Below, one piece after another: positions 60,435 through 64,000 of a DNA stretch of 64,000 nt (position 1 is its first letter; each line of letters opens with the position of its first letter). Below the pieces are notes generated by a model. The model did not search any database. It saw only the letters and a list, made by a program, of their open reading frames with translations, and was not told where the DNA came from. This stretch comes from Taklimakanibacter deserti (GTDB lineage Bacteria > Pseudomonadota > Alphaproteobacteria > Rhizobiales > Aestuariivirgaceae): contig QORU01000007.1 in assembly GCA_003574785.1 (NCBI GenBank), forward strand, positions 332,103 to 396,102, given 5' to 3'. Both the position numbers and the translations under genes were made by a program.

Positions 60435-60975
60435 CGGTCTCGACCTTGTCCTGCTTCTTCGAACGAAGCGCCGGCGCATCTATTCCCGCGGCGGCCGCAA
60501 TATTGATCCGCGCCCGCGCCAGCCGGCTCATCACCGTGCCGATCGGGAGCCCGAGAATATCCGCCGCCTCGCGATAGGAGAGCTCCTCGACACAGACGAG
60601 GAGCAGCACTTCGCGCTGCTCGCCCGTCAGTCCCGCGATCGCTTTCCAGACGTCCTTGAGCACCAAACGGTGCTCCGGCGCCGTTCCGGGGTCGCCGGCA
60701 AGCCTTTCCTCATGGGCGCCGATATCGTCCTTGCGGCCTTGGGTCCGGTCGCGGCGCAGCTGATCGATCCACAGATTGCGCAGGATGCGAAACATCCAGG
60801 CATCGAACCTCGTCCCCGGCACAAATGACGACGCATTGGCGATGGCCCTCTCACAGGCAAGCTGCACCAGATCGTCCGCCATGTCGGGCGAACGGCACAG
60901 CGACATCGCGAAGCGGCGCAGATTCGGCAGGAACGCAATGAGCCGGTCACCGAATTCGTCTGAAGGTCCCGCCAT
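60427..60975 (-). CDS. ECF-family RNA polymerase sigma factor
   Basis: A 182-residue extracytoplasmic-function sigma factor. Region 2 reads LIAFLPNLRRFAMSLCRSPD MADDLVQLACERAIANA and FDAWMFRILRNLWIDQLRRD; region 4 reads AIAGLTGEQREVLLLVCVEE LSYREAADILGLPIGTVMSR LARAR. Its anti-sigma gene overlaps by 8 bases and a secreted subtilase is divergent. No PhyR/NepR-like gene is present, so this is not the general-stress EcfG module. ATG 60975 is chosen; a TTG lies six bases upstream. Confidence 0.92.
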   Translation of the reverse strand: MAGPSDEFGDRLIAFLPNLRRFAMSLCRSPDMADDLVQLACERAIANASSFVPGTRFDAWMFRILRNLWIDQLRRDRTQGRKDDIGAHEERLAGDPGTAPEHRLVLKDVWKAIAGLTGEQREVLLLVCVEELSYREAADILGLPIGTVMSRLARARINIAAAAGIDAPALRSKKQDKVETDE

Positions 60976-61003
60976 GGCCAAGCCTAAAAAGAAATCCCCT
61001 TGC

Positions 61004-61030
61004 GGAATAGTTGTTGGAAAGAGCCGTTAT
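61004..61030 (+). promoter_or_regulatory. Possible ECF-type promoter for the subtilase gene
   Basis: GGAATA (61004-61009), a 15-base spacer and CGTTAT (61025-61030) resemble the -35/-10 elements of ECF-dependent promoters. It lies in the gap between the divergent sigma factor and protease genes, 88 bases before the protease start. The spacer is slightly short for the consensus, so this is a candidate. Confidence 0.35.
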
Positions 61031-61117
61031 CACCGGGGTCTCGTCTGACCGGATGGCATGTCGATATCTTGAAGGCAAGGCCAGAACGGTGCGAAATGGC
61101 TCAATCGGGAGAAAGCG

Positions 61118-62431
61118 ATGAATGGCTTGACGAAATATCTCCTTGCAGCACTCTGCGGCCTGGTGATCGTGACCATCGGCTTTCCGGGCAGTGACCCCGG
61201 GGCAAGCCTGGTCACGGCGGCGCTGGCGGATGACGATGACGGCGGGGGCGATGACGATGACGACGACGGTGGCGCTTTCCAGAAGCTGAAGCGGCCGGCA
61301 CAAGTGAAGGCGCGGCCGCAGCCGCGGCGCCGCGCAATCCTTCAGCCTTTGCCCGATCATGCGCGCGCGGAAATCATCGGCCATGGTCTCGAGGACAGCG
61401 CCATCGACCGCCTGATCGCGGCGGGCTATGTGATATTGGAGCAGGCTCCCCTTGCCTCTTCGGGCCAGGTCATCCACCGCCTGCGCGTCCCCGAGCGCCT
61501 GACACTGGCCGAAGCACGCGCCCAAATCCTTTCCGCGGCACCCCAGGCGGAAATCGATTTCAATCACTATTACCGGCCCGATATGAGCGAGGACTGCGTT
61601 GCGAGCCAGTGCCTGGCGCGCAATCTGATCGGATGGAACCCGTCCCGGCAGGAAGATACCTGCAGCCGCGGCATCCGCATCGGCATGATCGACACGGCCA
61701 TCAATGAAGATCATGAGGCGCTCGCCGGAAGCCGGATCGAGGTCCAGCGCTTCGTGGCGGAGCGGCTGCCGCCCTCGGGGATGCAGCATGGCACGGCCAT
61801 TGCGGCCCTCCTGGTCGGCAATCCATCGGGCCGTTCTCCCGGCCTCTTGCCCGGCGCCGAATTGGTCGCCGTCGATACGTTCCACCGGCGCGGCCGCCAT
61901 GACGATGTGTCCGACGCCTATAGCCTGGTCAAGGCGCTGGACTATCTCGAAAGCCGCACTATCGCGATCATCAATCTCAGCCTCACCGGCCCTGCCAATG
62001 TGGTGCTGGAGAGAGCCATCGAGCGCCTCGCCGGCAAAGGCGTCGTTCTCGTCGCCGCCGCCGGTAATGATGGTCCCAAGGCCAAGCCGGTCTATCCCGC
62101 CGCCTATCCGCAAGTCGTCGCGGTCACCGCCGTCGACCGGCAAAAACGTCCATACCGGCGCGCCGCCAGGGGATCGCATATCGACCTCGCCGCACCCGGC
62201 GTCGATGTCTGGATCGCCGCTTCGCAAAAGGGCGCGAGACCTCGCACCGGCACGTCCTTTGCGGCACCGTTCGTGACCGCGGCCATAGCGCTGGCGCAAA
62301 AGGCCGAAGGCGGCGTGGCAAAGACCGCGGCTCTGTCGCGCCTCACGGGCAGCGCTGAAGATCTGGGCCGGCCGGGACATGACGATATTTTCGGCTGGGG
62401 CCTCCTCAATCCGACGGGATTGTGCGGGTGA
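61118..62431 (+). CDS. Secreted S8-family (subtilisin-like) serine peptidase
   Basis: A 437-residue exported protease. The signal peptide region (KYLLAALCGLVIVTIGFPG) is followed by an Asp/Gly-rich stretch (38-52, DDDDGGGDDDDDDGG), a propeptide-like segment (75-150) and the subtilase core with Asp192 (IGMIDTAIN), His224 (GMQHGTAIAALLVG), oxyanion Asn317 (VAAAGNDGP) and Ser380 (GTSFAAPFVTAAI). All triad residues are present. AATCGGGAGAAAGCG precedes the ATG. Divergent from the ECF sigma/anti-sigma genes; this order recurs in Alphaproteobacteria, suggesting a regulon with a periplasmic or extracellular substrate. Confidence 0.9.
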   Translation: MNGLTKYLLAALCGLVIVTIGFPGSDPGASLVTAALADDDDGGGDDDDDDGGAFQKLKRPAQVKARPQPRRRAILQPLPDHARAEIIGHGLEDSAIDRLIAAGYVILEQAPLASSGQVIHRLRVPERLTLAEARAQILSAAPQAEIDFNHYYRPDMSEDCVASQCLARNLIGWNPSRQEDTCSRGIRIGMIDTAINEDHEALAGSRIEVQRFVAERLPPSGMQHGTAIAALLVGNPSGRSPGLLPGAELVAVDTFHRRGRHDDVSDAYSLVKALDYLESRTIAIINLSLTGPANVVLERAIERLAGKGVVLVAAAGNDGPKAKPVYPAAYPQVVAVTAVDRQKRPYRRAARGSHIDLAAPGVDVWIAASQKGARPRTGTSFAAPFVTAAIALAQKAEGGVAKTAALSRLTGSAEDLGRPGHDDIFGWGLLNPTGLCG

Positions 62432-62439
62432 CGAAAAAG

Positions 62440-62464
62440 AAGGGCACGGATTTCCCGTGCCCTT
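62440..62464 (-). terminator. Intrinsic terminator for the minus-strand repeat-protein gene
   Basis: AAGGGCACGG pairs with CCGTGCCCTT around a 5-base loop. On the minus strand it is followed by TTCTTTTTC, giving a U-rich tail 16 bases after the end of the repeat-protein gene. It also separates that gene from the convergent subtilase gene. Confidence 0.8.
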
Positions 62465-62479
62465 CCCGATCGCATGGGC

Positions 62480-62779
62480 TCAGCGCCAGCGCTTGCCCCA
62501 TCCTCTGGACGAAGAATTCGAAGACGAGTTCGACGAGCTGTTCGAGCTCGAATTCGAGGAGCTGTTGGAGCTCGAGTTCGAGGACGAGTTCGATGAGCTG
62601 TTCGAACTCGAGTTCGAGCTGGAGTTGGACGAGCTGTTGCCGGCGAGAATGATCTGGCCCGTTTCACCCGTGACACTCTGCGTGCCGGCGATGTCGGGCT
62701 TCGCTACGGGCATCGCCGCGGCGGCAGTCGCGCCAAGACCCAGGGCAAGCGCGCTCGTCAGGATTACTTTGCGTTTCAT
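62480..62779 (-). CDS. Secreted Ser/Asn tetrapeptide-repeat protein
   Basis: A 99-residue protein. The signal peptide MKRKVILTSALALGLGATAAAA is followed by a 25-residue linker (VAKPDIAGTQSVTGETGQII), eleven perfect NSSS repeats and a basic, Trp-containing end RGWGKRWR. AAAGGAAACATC precedes the ATG at 62779. The repeat is polar and likely extended or glycosylatable; the Gly-Trp-Arg end could contact the cell surface. It faces the secreted protease gene head to tail end, with a terminator between, and could be a substrate or surface partner. No family recognised. Confidence 0.7.
   Translation of the reverse strand: MKRKVILTSALALGLGATAAAAMPVAKPDIAGTQSVTGETGQIILAGNSSSNSSSNSSSNSSSNSSSNSSSNSSSNSSSNSSSNSSSNSSSRGWGKRWR
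62507..62638. repeat. Eleven 12-bp repeats encoding NSSS
   Basis: Eleven consecutive 12-base units (132 bases) encode the NSSS array of the secreted protein. The amino-acid repeats are exact, while the DNA varies at synonymous positions (AGC/TCG/TCC and AAC/AAT), so selection on the protein repeat is likely stronger than recent slippage. A multiple of three per unit means copy-number change would keep the frame. Confidence 0.8.
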
Positions 62780-62917
62780 GATGTTTCCTTTCGTCAATCA
62801 ACGGAATGGCTTGATGCGCATTCCGAGCGAGGAACGGATGGGCGGCGCGGCTATTCCGATCATTGTTATTTCGCATCGGCTTATCCGAAAACCGTACACA
62901 CTTTTCGGGCCGATGCT

Positions 62918-63685
62918 CTAACGCCTGGCGCGCGCAAATTTGCGATACCAGCCTTCGCCGGCAATCGTGTTGCGGCGGATCGCTTCGCGCGTCCGACTCT
63001 CCTGCGATGTTTCCGCGCGCACCGAATGGACGAGCGTGGGCTTGAGCGCCGCTTCGGCCCGGCGAAACGGAATGACCTGAACGAGTGGTGTACCTTTCTC
63101 CAGCACATGCACGCCGTCCGCGCCCGTCGCAAAGAACGGAAAGTTGATCAGCGAATGATAGAGGTCGGTGTCGACCACGCCGGCGATGATCGCAACCGGG
63201 AGCGGCCCGCGATTGAGAGGGGCGACGAACAGACAGCTCCAACCCGGCGGCGTCCTGATCGTCCAGTAATTGTGGAACTTCATCGGCGGCCTGTCGCTCA
63301 GCGGATGGCCGGCAATCTGGTGGCTGCCATGATTGCTGACCATCACCTTGTCGAATTCCCAGCCGGCCTCGACGGTCTTGCCGCCCTCCTTGATCTCGAG
63401 ACGGGTCGTCGCCGCAAGCGGCAGAATGAAACCCAGCGTCATGGCGTCGAGAAACGGCATGCAGCGCTTGACGGTGAGCCCGTTATTGGTCGCCGAGACC
63501 ACGGCATCGTCGACCGCGGGCAGCCGCTTGAACCAGTCCGGCATGCTGAGCTTGGCCGGCACGGGCTCGGCTATGACGCCCAGATCCGCCGGATCGCAGG
63601 TGAAGTCCATGGTGAGAGTGTCCGTGCCGTCACCCTTGTGGCGGGCGGCCGCGGACCAGAAACTGGCCAGGGTTTCGCGAAACAT
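62918..63685 (-). CDS. DUF6065-like protein
   Basis: A 255-residue cytosolic protein. Recognisable segments are MPDWFKRLPAVDD, LTVKRCMPFLDAMTLGFILP, SNHGSHQIAGHPLSDRPPMK, FHNYWTIRTPPGWSCLFVAP, NFPFFATGADG and GTPLVQVIPFRR. The pattern fits DUF6065, a family found beside varied biosynthetic genes and of unknown function. It is single, between the repeat-protein gene and the class III alcohol dehydrogenase gene, all on the minus strand. Confidence 0.7.
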   Translation of the reverse strand: MFRETLASFWSAAARHKGDGTDTLTMDFTCDPADLGVIAEPVPAKLSMPDWFKRLPAVDDAVVSATNNGLTVKRCMPFLDAMTLGFILPLAATTRLEIKEGGKTVEAGWEFDKVMVSNHGSHQIAGHPLSDRPPMKFHNYWTIRTPPGWSCLFVAPLNRGPLPVAIIAGVVDTDLYHSLINFPFFATGADGVHVLEKGTPLVQVIPFRRAEAALKPTLVHSVRAETSQESRTREAIRRNTIAGEGWYRKFARARR

Positions 63686-63742
63686 GATCCGTTCTCCTTG
63701 AACTTCCAGGAGAACGGATCGAACGGACGGTTATTCCAGCTA

Positions 63743-64000
<258 letters not shown>

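Noticed and set aside
60427..60975. General-stress EcfG-type sigma factor
   Set aside because: No PhyR-like or NepR-like gene adjoins it; it has its own membrane anti-sigma partner.
62507..62638. CRISPR-like array
   Set aside because: The 12-base periodicity is coding repeats of NSSS with no spacers.

Overview
The window looks like chromosomal DNA of an alphaproteobacterium, most likely Hyphomicrobiales (Rhizobiales). G+C is high. The families point the same way: an HWE-type sensor kinase, DUF1236 and DUF2380 secreted proteins, many GntR/FadR and ArsR regulators, a dipeptide-type ABC operon and broad sugar-acid/aromatic catabolism. I saw no rRNA, tRNA, CRISPR array, insertion sequence or prophage. 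The character is that of a metabolically versatile soil or rhizosphere organism.

Layout. 1-6.8 kb: a LysR regulator (partial), an enolase-superfamily sugar-acid enzyme, two dehydrogenases of the 3-hydroxyisobutyrate dehydrogenase family (the second is YihU-like), a truncated DUF2293-type protein, a stand-alone cyclic-nucleotide-type domain and a Ca2+/H+ antiporter. 6.8-15 kb: methyltransferase plus asparagine synthase, small unknown proteins, dienelactone hydrolase-like protein, a Fic AMP-transferase behind a tandem-repeat promoter, a patch of decayed genes (phosphotransferase and GNAT remnants) and a Cys-rich small protein. 15.2-23.1 kb: one tightly packed operon (M20 amidohydrolase, FadR regulator, DppBCDF-like transporter, alpha/beta hydrolase, solute-binding protein) ending tail-to-tail with pobA. 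24.4-28.1 kb: small unknown proteins and an ArsR/SRPBCC pair. 28.2-30.5 kb: tex.

30.6-35.1 kb: the most unusual block. It is a four-gene operon for a Tat-exported, His-rich beta-propeller related to nitrous-oxide reductase/thiocyanate dehydrogenase, a MacB/LolE-like permease, a LolD-like ATPase and a membrane-anchored protein. 35-42.8 kb: an HpcH/HpaI aldolase, a TacAT-type toxin-antitoxin pair, a GST-ArsR-SRPBCC-GFA-SnoaL operon behind two matched palindromes (its GFA gene is frameshifted), a ClpP-like/PAN protein and an HD hydrolase. 42.8-48 kb: SDR stress protein, HWE kinase, isoprenylcysteine methyltransferase-like protein, AraC plus DUF899.

48.1-51.0 kb: a divergent manganese-type locus. 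An MntR regulator faces a two-domain multicopper oxidase and a ZIP transporter across two ATAGC-N4-GCTA(T/A) boxes. 51.2-59.1 kb: arylsulfatase, OtnK/OtnC tetronate catabolism and an HpaB/flavin-reductase/cupin/GntR aromatic hydroxylation unit. 59.2-64 kb: GFA protein, an ECF sigma/anti-sigma pair divergent from a secreted subtilisin-like protease, a secreted (NSSS)11 repeat protein, a DUF6065-like protein and the C-terminal end of a class III alcohol dehydrogenase.

Gene starts were chosen from ribosome-binding sites and family N-termini read by eye. Functional assignments come from recognised motifs, not database searches.
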